From assembly GCA_020080175.1 (NCBI GenBank), contig JAGHQL010000006.1, forward strand, positions 186,001-250,000: a DNA stretch of 64,000 bases, read 5' to 3'. A model generated the notes under the pieces. The model saw only the letters and a program-made list of their open reading frames with translations. It made no database searches and was not told where the DNA came from. Positions 1 through 10,700 of this stretch are shown here, one piece after another. This DNA is from Glutinoglossum americanum. Taxonomy: Eukaryota > Ascomycota > Geoglossomycetes > Geoglossales > Geoglossaceae. Every line of letters starts with the position of its first letter. Within the stretch, counting starts at the first letter, position 1. The translations under genes and the position numbers were made by a program.

Positions 1-1625
1 CATTCGAACACCCGATTACTACCACGTGCTTAACGGCGGCACACGTGAGAAGTGCAACACTAGCGAGTTTGTCCACGGGAGGGACCCCGGTAATCCAACT
101 ATGTCGGAATTCTTCGTTTAGCGAATTACAGAGGAGGCGCAAGTATGCTGCTCGGCAGCATGCATGCATCTTCCCGCCGGAGTAGTCCTCGTATTGCACA
201 GGGGCTCTCCAGCCGCAGAGTCGTCGTTCGCTGAGCTTGTCTTATATAGAATGCATTTCTATGTATTCCGCTTATTCAATCGGGCCAATTCTACATGCCC
301 GCAGTCAGGCCATAGTAGCACGCTAGCCTCATCGCGTCTGGAAACCAAGGCATGAGACATGTCGTCATCAGGGATATATTGAAAAGAGGGCCTGATAGTT
401 TGAAATGGAGGTAGTCGGCTTGGTGGACTGCCTCTGTGCCTCGCTATATGAGAGGCTTGTGACTCGTAAAACCAAGCGATGGCAAGGGTATCCGCCGCTA
501 CAGCGGCAGCGTAGAGTACTCGGGAGAGCTTCTCAGCGTAACAGAGACACGTTGAGTCGAAAAGAAAAAGAATGCCGCTATGGTGGCACCCGAGACAGGG
601 CAGGGCTATCAGCTAGGCTTTGGGAGCTAGGCAGACATGCGGTCATTCCGAATCCCATTCATGTGCCTTTACCTAAGCTTACATCGGCATTCGTTTGTGG
701 GACATTCGGGCGAGCTGATCTGCAAGGTGACATCCGGCTTCGCCGGTGGACCAGCTTTCTAAATTAGCCAGCCGAGCTGCATAGCCCCCGCAGCATTGCC
801 CATTGGCTAGCTAGGCCGCAAGGATATTGGAGGTTTCATATATGCTGTTTTGAGTGCTGGGACATTTCCACTAGCTATCAGCTACTAGATAACGCGAGCT
901 ATGGAGTATATGGAGTTCATTTACTCTTCTCGGCTCCAGGATGGCTCCTCGTTTTACTTGTTTAGAAGCGCTAGATTTTTTCGGCTGAATAGTTTTGACC
1001 GGTGCGGGAGTAATACCTTAGAACCGGCCTGCCGGATCGGATGCACAACCTTCTTGTGGCACACTGTACAGGATCGAGGATCTACCCCTAGTCATTTTTT
1101 TGGTTAAGGATCGCAGGATTTTGAAATGGTTCGTCACTTTCATCCAAACAGAAGGGTTTATTTTCGATATAGCACGGTGCTTGACCACCTGCTGCTCATC
1201 GGAGTTTGAGATTTTTATGTTTTCTTTTTCAGGATCGCCGTGGTTCGTTTCGCTGCTTACGCTGCTTATCTCACCCTGTGGGTTGCAGCGAATCATTCTT
1301 GTCAATTGGAACTGGGCATGCCGGTGCCGCTGCGGGTTCGCGTAGAATAGTCCAAACAGATAAAGCGGGCTTGGCCGCTTGGCATGCATAGCCAGCAAGA
1401 CTCGCATGGTGCTTGCACCAATACGAGCATCTCTTCGTCGGCATAAACTGTATTGGAGAAGCTTAATCACGCATGAGCGTAATTGTGGAGCTGAAAATGT
1501 ACTCAGCTGGAAGGCATAAGAACCGTTCCTCCCCCGCTCCATTTCCGAAGTTGGTCGAGAATATTCACCCCGAAATCTAACGGTGAGCTAACGAAACAAC
1601 AGCAAAACATTTACACTTCATCCAA
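1..1625. other. Gene-poor leading stretch
   Basis: No convincing coding region was found. The short ORFs on both strands look like chance ORFs: no recognisable domains and no splice structure joining them. The only structured feature is a diverged repeat at about 104-212, listed separately. The last 60 bases before the alpha-dioxygenase start are A/C-rich, as is usual for a fungal 5' leader. Confidence 0.5.
104..212 (+). repeat. Diverged dispersed repeat, copy A
   Basis: A block containing GAATTCTTCGTTTA, then a purine-rich run, a CCCGC..G core and a CCTCGT(A/G)TTGCA(C/T)AGGG end, recurs at about 5159-5244 in the same orientation. Several differences are transitions (for example CGGAATTC versus CGAAATTC). 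This looks like a decayed transposon fragment; the family was not identified. The two copies flank the alpha-dioxygenase and the TPR relic. Confidence 0.55.
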
Positions 1626-3488
1626 ATGGCTCCGCCATCTTTCGGCCAACGCATCCTTATTTGGATTTTTAAAGTCGTTAATAAAATAATCCCTTGGCAT
1701 CGCCTTCCAAGCTTGATCGGGGTCCTCAACCTCTCTGCCTACCGCGACGAGCTTCGCTCTGAGAACCTCTACGATACTTATCCCTCCGCCGACTTCCAAG
1801 GTACGGCCTCTTCGGCTCCCATGGATGACCCTCGCTTCCTCACTGCGCGAAACTCCGATGGAAAATTCAATTCGCTGGAGCAGCCGCTGATGGGATGCAC
1901 GGGTATGCGATTCGGGCGAAACGTGCCGCGGGAATTCACCGCGCATCCGACGCAAGAGGAACTCCTAACGCCGAACCCGCGAGTCGTTAGCGAGCGGTTA
2001 TTAGCGCGCCAGCCGGGTGGTTTTAAACCAGCAACGTCGTTGAATTTGCTTGCTGCCGCCTGGATCCAATTCCAAGTTCACGATTGGTTCGCACACGAAA
2101 ACAGCACGGATGAAAAGGAGGTCGTGGATATCCCGCTACCGGAAGGCGACAGCTGGCCCCAACCCTGTATGAAAGTCCCCCGAACCCAGCCGGAGATCCC
2201 ACTCGACGAGACCGACAAGCGGTATCCTGCATACAAAAATACAAATACTGCCTGGTGGGACGGCTCGCAGATCTATGGTTCTGACGAAGGGCGCACGAAG
2301 GACCTCCGCGGGAAATCTGAAGACGGGAAGCTGATTCTTGATACTAGCCACCCAGACGTGTTCCTGCCCCGCGATGGATCCGGTATTCCCAAGACCGGCT
2401 TCTCCCAGAACTGGTGGCTGGGCCTGGAAATTCTACACACGCTCTTCGCACTCGAACACAACGCCATCTGCACGGAGCTCCGCGCGCACAACCCGACCTG
2501 GACCAGCGACAAGATCTTTGACACCGCTCGGCTCATCAATTGCGCATTGATGGCCAAGATCCATACCGTTGAATGGACGCCAGGGATCCTTGCGCACCCG
2601 ACACTCAAGATCGCCATGAACGCTAATTGGTGGGGTCTCTTGGGGAAAAGACTTCATAAACTCCTAGGCCGGGTTTCAAAGAGCGAGGGACTAAGCGGGA
2701 TCCCTGGGTCCGGCGCCGAGCAATTCGCGGCGCCGTATTCGCTGACGGAGGAATTTGTTAGCGTGTATAGATTGCACCCATTGATACCGGACGACATTGT
2801 ATTGTTCGATGTGACAACCGGTGAGCAGAGGGCCAAGCTCTCCATGCACGATGTCGCGTTCGAGAATGCGAGGAAGCCGATGGACGACGGGCTGGGGTTC
2901 AAGGATGTAATTTATTCGTTCGGGATCAATCACCCCGGCGCGATTACGTTGCGTAATACTCCTGATTTTTTGAGGGGCTTGAAGCTTCCGGACGGGCAGA
3001 GGTTGGATATTGCCGCTGTGGACATCCTCCGGGATAGGGAACGCGGTGTCCCGAGGTACAATCAATTCAGGCGACTCCTCCACCTTAAACCGGTGCGATC
3101 CTTTGAGGAACTAACGGGCAACGACATCCCCCTCGCCCTTGAAATAAGCGATATCTACAACGGCGACATTGAGACCGTCGATCTCCTCGTGGGGATGTTC
3201 GCCGAGCCCTTGCCTAAGGGGTTCGGGTTTAGCGATACGGCGTTTAGGGTTTTTATTTTGATGGCTTCGAGGAGACTAAAGAGTGACCGGTTTATTGCGA
3301 CGGATTGGAATGAGGGGGTTTATACGAAGGAGGGGTTGGAGTGGGTGGAGGGGAACGGGATGAAGGATGTGCTTGGGAGGCATTTCCCCGAGTTGAGGGA
3401 TGTGATTAAGGACGTGGAGAATGTGTTTGCGCCATGGAGGGAAGTGGGGGTGTCCGGGGAGCACGTGGGGCAGCAGACAAAAGCGTGA
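1626..3488 (+). CDS. Alpha-dioxygenase-like fatty-acid heme oxygenase
   Basis: A single 620-residue ORF, close to the length of plant alpha-dioxygenases (about 640). The family belongs to the heme peroxidase-cyclooxygenase superfamily and adds O2 to the alpha carbon of fatty acids, giving 2-hydroperoxides that break down to aldehydes. The distal heme histidine is His152 in QFQVHDWFAHEN. The catalytic tyrosine and proximal histidine are Tyr381 and His384 in EEFVSVYRLHPLIPDD. Other family segments are AWWDGSQIYGS, LEILHTLFALEHNAIC, AKIHTVEWTP, ANWWGLLGKRLH and RDRERGVPRYNQFRR. The ORF ends soon after the peroxidase fold and has no P450 domain, so it is not a Ppo/linoleate diol synthase fusion. 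The start is the first in-frame ATG, in a good context (TCCAAATGG). There is no signal peptide; N-terminal hydrophobic residues may aid membrane association. No introns are seen. It appears intact. The family call is strong; the substrate is inferred. Confidence 0.9.
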   Translation: MAPPSFGQRILIWIFKVVNKIIPWHRLPSLIGVLNLSAYRDELRSENLYDTYPSADFQGTASSAPMDDPRFLTARNSDGKFNSLEQPLMGCTGMRFGRNVPREFTAHPTQEELLTPNPRVVSERLLARQPGGFKPATSLNLLAAAWIQFQVHDWFAHENSTDEKEVVDIPLPEGDSWPQPCMKVPRTQPEIPLDETDKRYPAYKNTNTAWWDGSQIYGSDEGRTKDLRGKSEDGKLILDTSHPDVFLPRDGSGIPKTGFSQNWWLGLEILHTLFALEHNAICTELRAHNPTWTSDKIFDTARLINCALMAKIHTVEWTPGILAHPTLKIAMNANWWGLLGKRLHKLLGRVSKSEGLSGIPGSGAEQFAAPYSLTEEFVSVYRLHPLIPDDIVLFDVTTGEQRAKLSMHDVAFENARKPMDDGLGFKDVIYSFGINHPGAITLRNTPDFLRGLKLPDGQRLDIAAVDILRDRERGVPRYNQFRRLLHLKPVRSFEELTGNDIPLALEISDIYNGDIETVDLLVGMFAEPLPKGFGFSDTAFRVFILMASRRLKSDRFIATDWNEGVYTKEGLEWVEGNGMKDVLGRHFPELRDVIKDVENVFAPWREVGVSGEHVGQQTKA

Positions 3489-4013
3489 CTGGCGAGAGAG
3501 GGGACTTTGGTTGGTTTGTCTGAGGTAGGTGTAGGCGGATGGGATAGTTAGTTGGGTTTAACTGGAAGTAAGGTGGCGGTGTGCTTGGGTAAGGTAATAT
3601 TGATGTGGTATTAAGTGTCTCCCTAATTAGTTTCTAGCTATGGAAGTGAGTTGAAATTTGAGCTTATTGAGCACTTAGTAAAGCGATATCCTGGGTTAGC
3701 GATAGATAGTCCTAGGAGCACACTATTAGCCTATTTACAACATCCGTCACATCTGTCTATAGATGGTGCTCCCCTTCAATCCGGCACCAGAAAATCCGTT
3801 ACGTTGTGGATATGTAATTGGCACTTTAGCAAACAATCCAACTTGTATGCTCCCATCGTGGAAGTGGTGCCACGTGATTTTGGTGTTGCAGGGATCCGCT
3901 TGGCGGAATGACCTCTGGGAGAGGACGGGAAGATACGGATCAAGGCTAAAATCATAACTTGTCCGGCTCTCAGGGTACATAGCTCGCGCTCTCTCTTAGC
4001 TCTCCTGGCAGCG
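3489..4013. other. Spacer after alpha-dioxygenase
   Basis: Probable 3' untranslated region followed by sequence with only short overlapping ORFs (up to 104 codons) and no recognisable domains. It may hold decayed upstream parts of the TPR/NLR relic that starts near 4014, but I cannot see a nucleotide-binding motif in it. Confidence 0.4.
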
Positions 4014-5047
4014 ATGGAGAATTTGCTTCGGAAAGCCAAAAGGTCAAAGCGCAATCCGTCAGCAGCTGCGCGGCTTGTACAACTGTGCACCCAAGATTGG
4101 CTTGAACTACAGAAAACGAAAGAAACGTATCAAGAAGAGGCTGTTAGACTATTCTCGGGAAACTTTCCAATCGGCGAGTATGGCAACTGGAAAATATGTG
4201 AAGCTCTGTATCCATATTCACAAGTGGCGCTGGCGTGACACTATACAAACAAGTCAAGCTTGCTTCATCGCGCAACACCTTCACATGACGTAAGCCAATA
4301 TGAGCTTCGACAGGGTAGATATGAGACTGCATATAGGAGCAGTACGGAAGCCTACAAAATACTAGAAAGCTTTCTAGAGAATAACCCAAGAGTATTGGAG
4401 AGCTTAGAGAGGCTAGCGATAGTAGCCTGGTGTCGGAGCATGCATATGGAGGCCGAAAAGATGGCCCGTCGGGTGCTCAATGCAAGGGAGAAGGTTCTGG
4501 TGGGGGAGCACCCCGGTACACTCACGAGTGTCCACTGCCTGGGCTGGGTATTAAGGGGTCAGAGCAAGAATGGGGAAGCTGAGGAGATGGTTCGGCAAGC
4601 GCTCAATGGGAGGGAGAAGGCGCTGGGGAAGGAACACCATGATACTCTCTTGAGTGCTCTTTGCCTGGCTATAGTACTAGGGTGTTGCGGCAAGCACGGT
4701 GAGGCCGGGAGATGACTCAGCAAATGCTCGACGGAGAAGAGAAGGTGCTGGGGAAGGAATACCCTCATACTTCTTTGGCTGTCCAACGGTTTGCTTACTT
4801 CCTTAGCCGCCAAAGGTACGATGATGCCTCCGAACCATACCAGAGAGCCTATGCAGGCTACGAAAAGGCCCTTGAGCCAAGCCACCCTGATGCCGTGCAT
4901 TGCTACAAGAATTACACGCTCATGCTAGAAGAAATGGGATACCACAATGAAACCAGCAGTCATGCGAACAAACATGCACCATCGAATGCATGGTCTGGTC
5001 TTTCCTATTCTGGTCACTTTATCTATCCTGTCAAACGAAGACACTAA
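4014..5047 (+). pseudogene. TPR-domain relic of an NLR-type (NB-ARC/TPR) gene
   Basis: The C-terminal half of a tetratricopeptide protein of the kinesin-light-chain type that follows NB-ARC or NACHT domains in fungal NLR-like receptors. The opening part includes LFPIGEYGNWKICEALYP-like sequence (here FPIGEYGNWKICEALYPYSQ) and then YELRQGRYETAYRSSTEAY. About four repeats of roughly 42 residues follow, each with the pattern AEKM.R..L..REKVLG.EHP.TL.S. The reading frame is interrupted by an in-frame TGA at 4239-4241. Near 4712 a frameshift moves the last repeats to another frame, where they continue as DGEEKVLGKEYPHTSLA. No nucleotide-binding domain lies immediately upstream, so the gene is truncated as well as broken. 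Identification as a TPR array is solid; descent from an NLR is inferred from the characteristic linker. Confidence 0.75.
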
Positions 5048-6034
5048 GTGAGAGAGAGAAGAGAGTATATCAACCGTATTCAATTGCATTGAGCGGAAGG
5101 AAGCGAGGTGGGTATTAAGACCGGAGCGGGGCCGGAGGCCTAAGGCGTCATTACCACGGTCGAAATTCTTCGTTTAAGCAACTGCAAAGAAGATGCGGGT
5201 ATACTAGGCACGCTCCCGCGGAAGCGGCCCTCGTGTTGCATAGGGATATCCCTGATCCTAGGACTGCCGTTTACCGTGCTTACCTTGAAGGTCTTCCCAC
5301 GTATCTAGCTCTGTTAGCCGAGTCTATTTTACCGCGTCGCGCTCATCTATACTATCTTTGCTATACTATCTCGGCTACTAGCAACAGGCCATCTCGCGGC
5401 CGCGAGATATTGGGGGCGCGTGGCTAAGGGGGACAACGAATGGTGGAGATATATTTTCGGATTCAATGAAGACCATGCACGCCTATATATTGGGAGATGC
5501 TCTACTAGCGCCACTGGCGCGCCCAACCCTGGCACTGCTGTTGTGAAATCACTTTCTTTTTCGGTTATATACTACAAGCAACTTGCTATTAACGACCCAT
5601 ACTGCGAATTAAAACTTATTATAATCTAAAATCATTTTCATTTAACCCACTTATTATAACAACATAAATAAAAAACCCATTACTTAATCTAATTTAATAT
5701 ATTCTCACTTTCTGAAGCTTTCCAAGACCTTTTTTTTAACAATTTCAATTCTGCTAATCAAGTCGTAATTTTTGCATCGGTGCAACAACGCCTTCGTTGC
5801 ATTTGGACTACCGCGCTTGGGAAATCCATCATGATTTGTCATCAAATCCAAGCCCGTCAAAAACAATCTTTGTTCATTACCTATCCCAAACTGACGATCC
5901 CGACCGGAAGCGACCCCCCTACTCTTTAAGCAGAACTTCTATCGGCCAGAGCTGGCTGTAACACTGGCTCGCAACGGTAATCACCGCTTGCTGTCCAAAC
6001 CGCTTGCAGGCCCGTCACTTCCTTCAACACCTTC
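5048..6034. other. Noncoding stretch with AT-rich part
   Basis: No gene was recognised. Repeat copy B lies at about 5159-5244. From about 5590 to 5720 the sequence is markedly AT-rich with few GC runs. The remainder carries only short ORFs without recognisable content. Confidence 0.45.
5159..5244 (+). repeat. Diverged dispersed repeat, copy B
   Basis: Direct partner of the block at 104-212, sharing AATTCTTCGTTTA near its start and CCTCGTGTTGCATAGGG near its end, with small indels and many transitions between them. It is part of an unidentified old element. Confidence 0.55.
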
Positions 6035-6517
6035 CTACTCTTCGGCGATGTGCTCGCGGAGACCCTCTCTGAGATTTTGGACATCATATCTCAAGTCCTG
6101 AATCAGGTCCTCCACTCTCTCCGACTCCCGTTGGATTGCCGTGTTGATTCCGTCCTTGAGCCGCTCTTCCACGCGTGCCGCCAACCTCTCCACGAATTCA
6201 TCCTTCATTCGCTCTTCGGCGGCCGCGGCCATTCTCTCCATCAATTCACCGAAGCCTCTTCCCTTTGGTGTGGCGGCATTTGCGGGGCCAGGCGTGGGAG
6301 TTCCGGGGAGCCGGGTGGACTTGTCTAGGCCGAGTGTATCCCGGAACCCAGATGCGGACCCGATGAGTTCGCTGTCGTCTCCGCCGTCCTTGACAGGGCC
6401 ATGGGCCGAAGAGCTATCGGATGGTACCCTCTTCCTCATGTCGTATTTGTTGGCGTGAAGCCGAATCAAGATCAGATACTGCTCGAGAGTGTAGTACAAA
6501 CTAGACCGTTCAGACAT
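6035..6517 (-). CDS. Hypothetical coiled-coil protein
   Basis: A 160-codon ORF not recognised as a named family. The N-terminus (SSLYYTLEQYLILIRLHANKY) looks like an amphipathic helix. A Ser/Pro/Gly-rich middle follows. From about residue 90 to the end there is a long charged helix (GELMERMAAAAEERMKDEF, then RLAARVEERLKDG and VEDLIQDLRYDVQNLREGL) with heptad-like spacing, so a coiled coil is likely. It lies 55 bp downstream of another small ORF on the same strand. The gap contains a GTAAGT donor-like site and a CTGATCAG acceptor-like site just before its ATG, so a spliced 5' leader is possible. Coding status rests on composition and the coherent coiled coil only. Confidence 0.5.
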   Translation of the reverse strand: MSERSSLYYTLEQYLILIRLHANKYDMRKRVPSDSSSAHGPVKDGGDDSELIGSASGFRDTLGLDKSTRLPGTPTPGPANAATPKGRGFGELMERMAAAAEERMKDEFVERLAARVEERLKDGINTAIQRESERVEDLIQDLRYDVQNLREGLREHIAEE

Positions 6518-6572
6518 GACTGATCAGTATCCACTATACCGGCTAGAGGCGAAGCTCGTTCGCGAGGACTTA

Positions 6573-6857
6573 CTACTCCTTCGATTCTAGGTCCGGCCAA
6601 TACTTGGCTGCCAGCTCATCACCCAGCATTTCCACTTCCATCTTCCAGTTCTTTGCCCTCTTCCCTTCAGCATACCAGCTCCCCCGTCCCTTCACATATT
6701 GCTTTACATACTCCCTAACATTCCTCTCATCTACCTCTCCAAAAATTGACTGGAACGCTCTGTAGGTGGTCATCTGGGCTGATATCCTCCACGGACCCGG
6801 GCTCGGTGGTTGGTAGATGGTTCCGGATGAGTTGGCTATTGGTTCTGGAGAAGTCAT
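6573..6857 (-). CDS. Small hypothetical protein
   Basis: A 94-codon ORF directly upstream of the coiled-coil ORF on the same strand. The first 30 residues are Ser/Pro-rich and probably disordered. The rest is a compact, aromatic and charged stretch (YRAFQSIFGEVDERNVREYV, then GRGSWYAEGKRAKNW, ending AAKYWPDLESKE) that looks like a small helical fold. No family was recognised. It could be a separate gene or a 5' exon of the downstream ORF. The frames do not join cleanly across the visible splice-like sites, so I list them separately. Confidence 0.45.
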   Translation of the reverse strand: MTSPEPIANSSGTIYQPPSPGPWRISAQMTTYRAFQSIFGEVDERNVREYVKQYVKGRGSWYAEGKRAKNWKMEVEMLGDELAAKYWPDLESKE

Positions 6858-7741
6858 GCTGCTGCTGAGTTACTGGGAGTAAGTGTTGTCGAGCACGAAA
6901 GGCGTGGGGATCGTCGGGTCCGACACGACAAATACCGAGGGTACGGGGGAGGAAGTGAGGCAATCTGAACACGGTACGGCTGGTGTGCGGGGGCTAAGGG
7001 TCTGTAAGATATCCTATTGACACCCAGAGCCACAGATGGATAATTTGGATAGCTAACCTGGATGTATAGCGGTGGGCGGTGTTGGGTACTGTGTCCGTTC
7101 TGGTTGTGGTAGAAGTTAAGAAGAGTCAGATGCGAGAAATGAGAAGAAATAGGACCAGTGTTAACCAGCTATATATCACCGCAGACGAAGTCACACTAGC
7201 CGAGCGAGCCTGGTCCCCGCGGGTAACAACGTTGGGAGTCAGTCCCTGGGTAAACTTGAACAAACAAGTGAACCACGGTGAACCCCGATATACATGCCGT
7301 TGCGACATATCACAACGCCGCAACGACGCCTCGATTCGGGGTGGCCAAGGCTGGGATAGTGATATAGGTTAAGGATGGGATGCTCTATGGCAGCCGCTGA
7401 CGGCTAATTTCCATGAGCTAGTAAACCGACTCGGGCGATTTCGCTGCACAAATGCATCATAATTATCCACGAATGGGGTTTGGACCGGTATGGCCAATGC
7501 TTGCATTCGAGACGTTGCCTGTGTTGAGGGACAAGGCTAACTCTCCTAACGATATAGTACTGGTGTTAAGACCAGTCGTGTTAAACCCGCGCCGAAGCGC
7601 CAAATTTCTAATAGTGGGATGAAATTTCTATAGTCTAAATAAACCTATCGCGATAACAACGAATGTCTAGTTTGACATTTGGCAGCTGCTGAGATTTCGG
7701 GGGCCGGTCCGCACCAGGCGTGACTTCAACCCACCAACTTT
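6858..7741. other. Intergenic region with old repeat
   Basis: No gene was recognised. A repeat at about 7497-7620 is shared with 18694-19275 and listed separately. The last 40 bases before 7742 are the probable 3' untranslated region of the nitric oxide synthase gene. Confidence 0.45.
7497..7620 (+). repeat. Dispersed repeat, uninterrupted copy
   Basis: AATGCTTGCATTCGAGACGT and, further on, TAGTACTGGTGTTAA and GCCGAAGC recur in the same order at 18694-18754 plus 19195-19275. There the two halves are separated by a 440-bp inverted-repeat element, so this copy serves as the related empty site. The family of the older repeat is unknown. Confidence 0.65.
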
Positions 7742-10700
7742 TTAGAACACCTCTTGTATGTATCTCTTCCCCATCGCTTCCACCACATCCTCATTCATAA
7801 TAGCGCTCAGCCTCTCACATACCCCGCGCACCATCGCTTTGCTTCCGCAAACATACGCCCACCCTTCTCTCATCCGCTCCCTCAAACTCTCCTCCCCTCC
7901 CGCTCCTATCAAGCAATCTTGCACTCTCAACTTCCCCCCATTGCTCGGCACGACTACGAGAGCCTCCACTAACCCTAATGCCATAGCCTCGCCTCCTATC
8001 ACATCTCTCACGATCCAGCAATCTCCTTTTTTCAACCCGACGATGAGCGTGATCTGAGAGTCCGCGAAGGGACTTCGCTCCCCTGCGATGTTAGCTGCGC
8101 GGGTGGCATGGAGGCGGTATTGCAGTAGACTCTGCAGGGGCGCAACGCCACTGCCGGTGGCGACCGCGAGGATCGGTTTGTTGTGGAGCGAGAGCAATGG
8201 CTGACCCGGGAAGCTTGGGATCGGCGAGATCAGGAGGGCGGAGGCGGGAGTGTGCTTAGAAAGGAATGTGGAGCTGAAACGGCCGTGGGGGTGGATCTTG
8301 ATTAGGAGGTCCACTGTGGAGATGGAACTACTTGAGGGAGCCGCTGACGCTACGGAGAAGGATCGAGGACGGAGGAGCGGCATCGCGAGACAGATGTCGA
8401 GTCGTAGCGCGTCCGAAGTCGCCACTGCTTCTCCGCCTTTCAGCTCTGTAAGCCTCTCTAACATGTCGAATACTGGGTATCCGCCACCGCCCTCCCGTTC
8501 CGGCTGCCCGTTTGTGGCGTCGGCTCTACGCTTGATGTGGAACCCGCCGCGCTCTAGCCATGTGAGCTCCTTAAACTCCCCTTCGAGGTCCACAAATTCT
8601 CTCAAAAATTCGCTCCACGAAGGCTGCAGACCCTTTGTAGCAAACGGCACGGGTTGTTGCCCGTCGGCGATCCCGAGCATGTGGAGTGTGCGATTGACTT
8701 TGGAGGGATGGTTCGTGGGGAGGATGCGGAGGTGCGACATCGGTCGGTAGGTGGCGCCGAGCAGGTCTAGCGTGATTGTAGCAATGCGATCGTTTTCCAT
8801 GTGGGAAGAATACTTGGAGAGAAGCATCGACTTGCGGAAAGTTTGAAGCATCCGAGATTGCGCGGCGAAGGCGTCTTCGGGGCTCTCCATTTCTGGGGCC
8901 GTATCCGCACTCACATCGCCACTCAGGGTGGCCTTGAGATTCCTCCACCACCGGTTGAACGCGCTCAACGGCATTGCCTCCACCGAAACATCCGTCATCA
9001 CCACCCCGCCTTTCACGAACTTCGCTCCCACATCCTTCCAAAAACTTTCTATGATCTTCGCTGCTCCGTTGAATGTCGCCGCATACCCAACATCTCCCAC
9101 ACCGAAAATCGCTACGTTGATATGACTGAGGTTGTTTCCCTTAGAGTATTTTTCGCGGAGGGTGTCAAGCTGTGCGGAGAAGCTCTTGCCGTTGGCAGGG
9201 ATATCACCGGTTCCGGTTGTGGAGACTAAGAGGAGGAGCGTGGAGTTGCGTGGGAGGGAGGGGATTTGCAGGGTGTTCAGGTTGCCGATGGTGCAGGGTA
9301 TTTTGAGCTGTTTTTGCACGCGCTGATGGAGCTTCTCAGCGAGCGTGACAGCAGTGGTGCCAGTGCTGCAGTAATGGATGTAGATGTTGGGGTTGACGCT
9401 CATTGAGAGGGCCTTGGGTACAGTCATCCCAGTCCGGGATACCATACTTGGGGCGGCCAGCTCTTTGCAGACCTGAAATACGTCAGAACACGCCCGGTAA
9501 CTTTTACCAAATGCGGCACTCACTATTGCCCCTCCCTCCCCAATGCTCACCCATGTCCCCCTCTTCCTTCCACCCCTCACCCAAGTCTTTACAGGGTCAA
9601 ACCGATGCCTTGTGATCATAGGCTTGGGTTGATAATTCGGCGCTCCTCCGCGATGCCAGATGGGCACGATGGAACCCTGTGGAGGCGCTAGCCAATACGG
9701 ATCGGCGTTCAGCCTGTAGCCGTGGACGCGGACGTGCTCTTCGTCGAAACGGCAATAGTCGTTTGAGGCCGCAAGGGTGCCGCTACAGGAGACACCAGCA
9801 ACGATGAATGAATACCGGACGGCGTAATTGAGTTCGTTTTGCGCACGTGACTTGGAGGGAAGAGTCAGCATTGGTTTGTGCGCAGAGCTTGGGATGCAAG
9901 AAGGGGAGGGGAGGAGCTACCATCCAGAGGAGTTGCTCATGGTCCGGAAGGTCCTCCAAGCTCTCAACTTCCTTGTACTCTTCTCTCTGCCGGTAGCTCT
10001 CCATATCTAATCCGATCGCCTGCGCCACCCTAAAGAGCGCATCATACCTCGACCCATCCGCCAAATTTCTCACACCGATCTCTGCATCCATATACCTATC
10101 CCCAGTCGAGGGAATTAGCCAATGAAGGAGCATAATGCAATAGCAGTGGCAGTAGCAACAGCAACTGTAGTAACAGCAGTAGGACTTACCACCCAACAAA
10201 TGGCGCGGCCGTGTATTGCACCCCACCGATATCGAACCCCAGCCTAGACAGCGCGGGAAAGCGATACCACTTCAACCCGAGCGATTCGAAGGCGGTTTCG
10301 TATTGTGGATGACGTATATCTATCAGTTCGCGCAGCTTCTCAGGTAGTTCTCCGAGAGCCGGGGCGTCGTTCTCAGCCATCGCGACTAGGGGGAGGATGT
10401 CCCATTGGGTTTTGGGCTGAGGCGGCTTCCAGCCGAGGGCCATGATGTCGGTGGTTAGCTCCACGTTGCTAGGGTCACCGAGGATAGTGCCGTCCGGTTG
10501 GAGATACTGCCGGATTTGCGTGTTGTGTTAGCATGAATTTCGTGTTGGAAAGGGCCGCCGGCTCCACCGAGGACAACTCACGCCAGCGAAGTTAAGGAGT
10601 TGCTTGCTCCAGAACATTGGGCCCATGCCCTGGGTGGACCGGGGCGGGAATACCATCACTATGCATCACGATATTAGAACGACCGCCACGAAATTTCTTT

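Noticed and set aside
1018-1542. 174-codon minus-strand ORF
   Set aside because: No domain, no splice continuity and composition like random sequence.
9473-9523. Extra 17 residues in the NOS linker
   Set aside because: This is a 51-bp intron with GTGAGT, CTGAC and TTTCAG signals that happens to keep the frame open.
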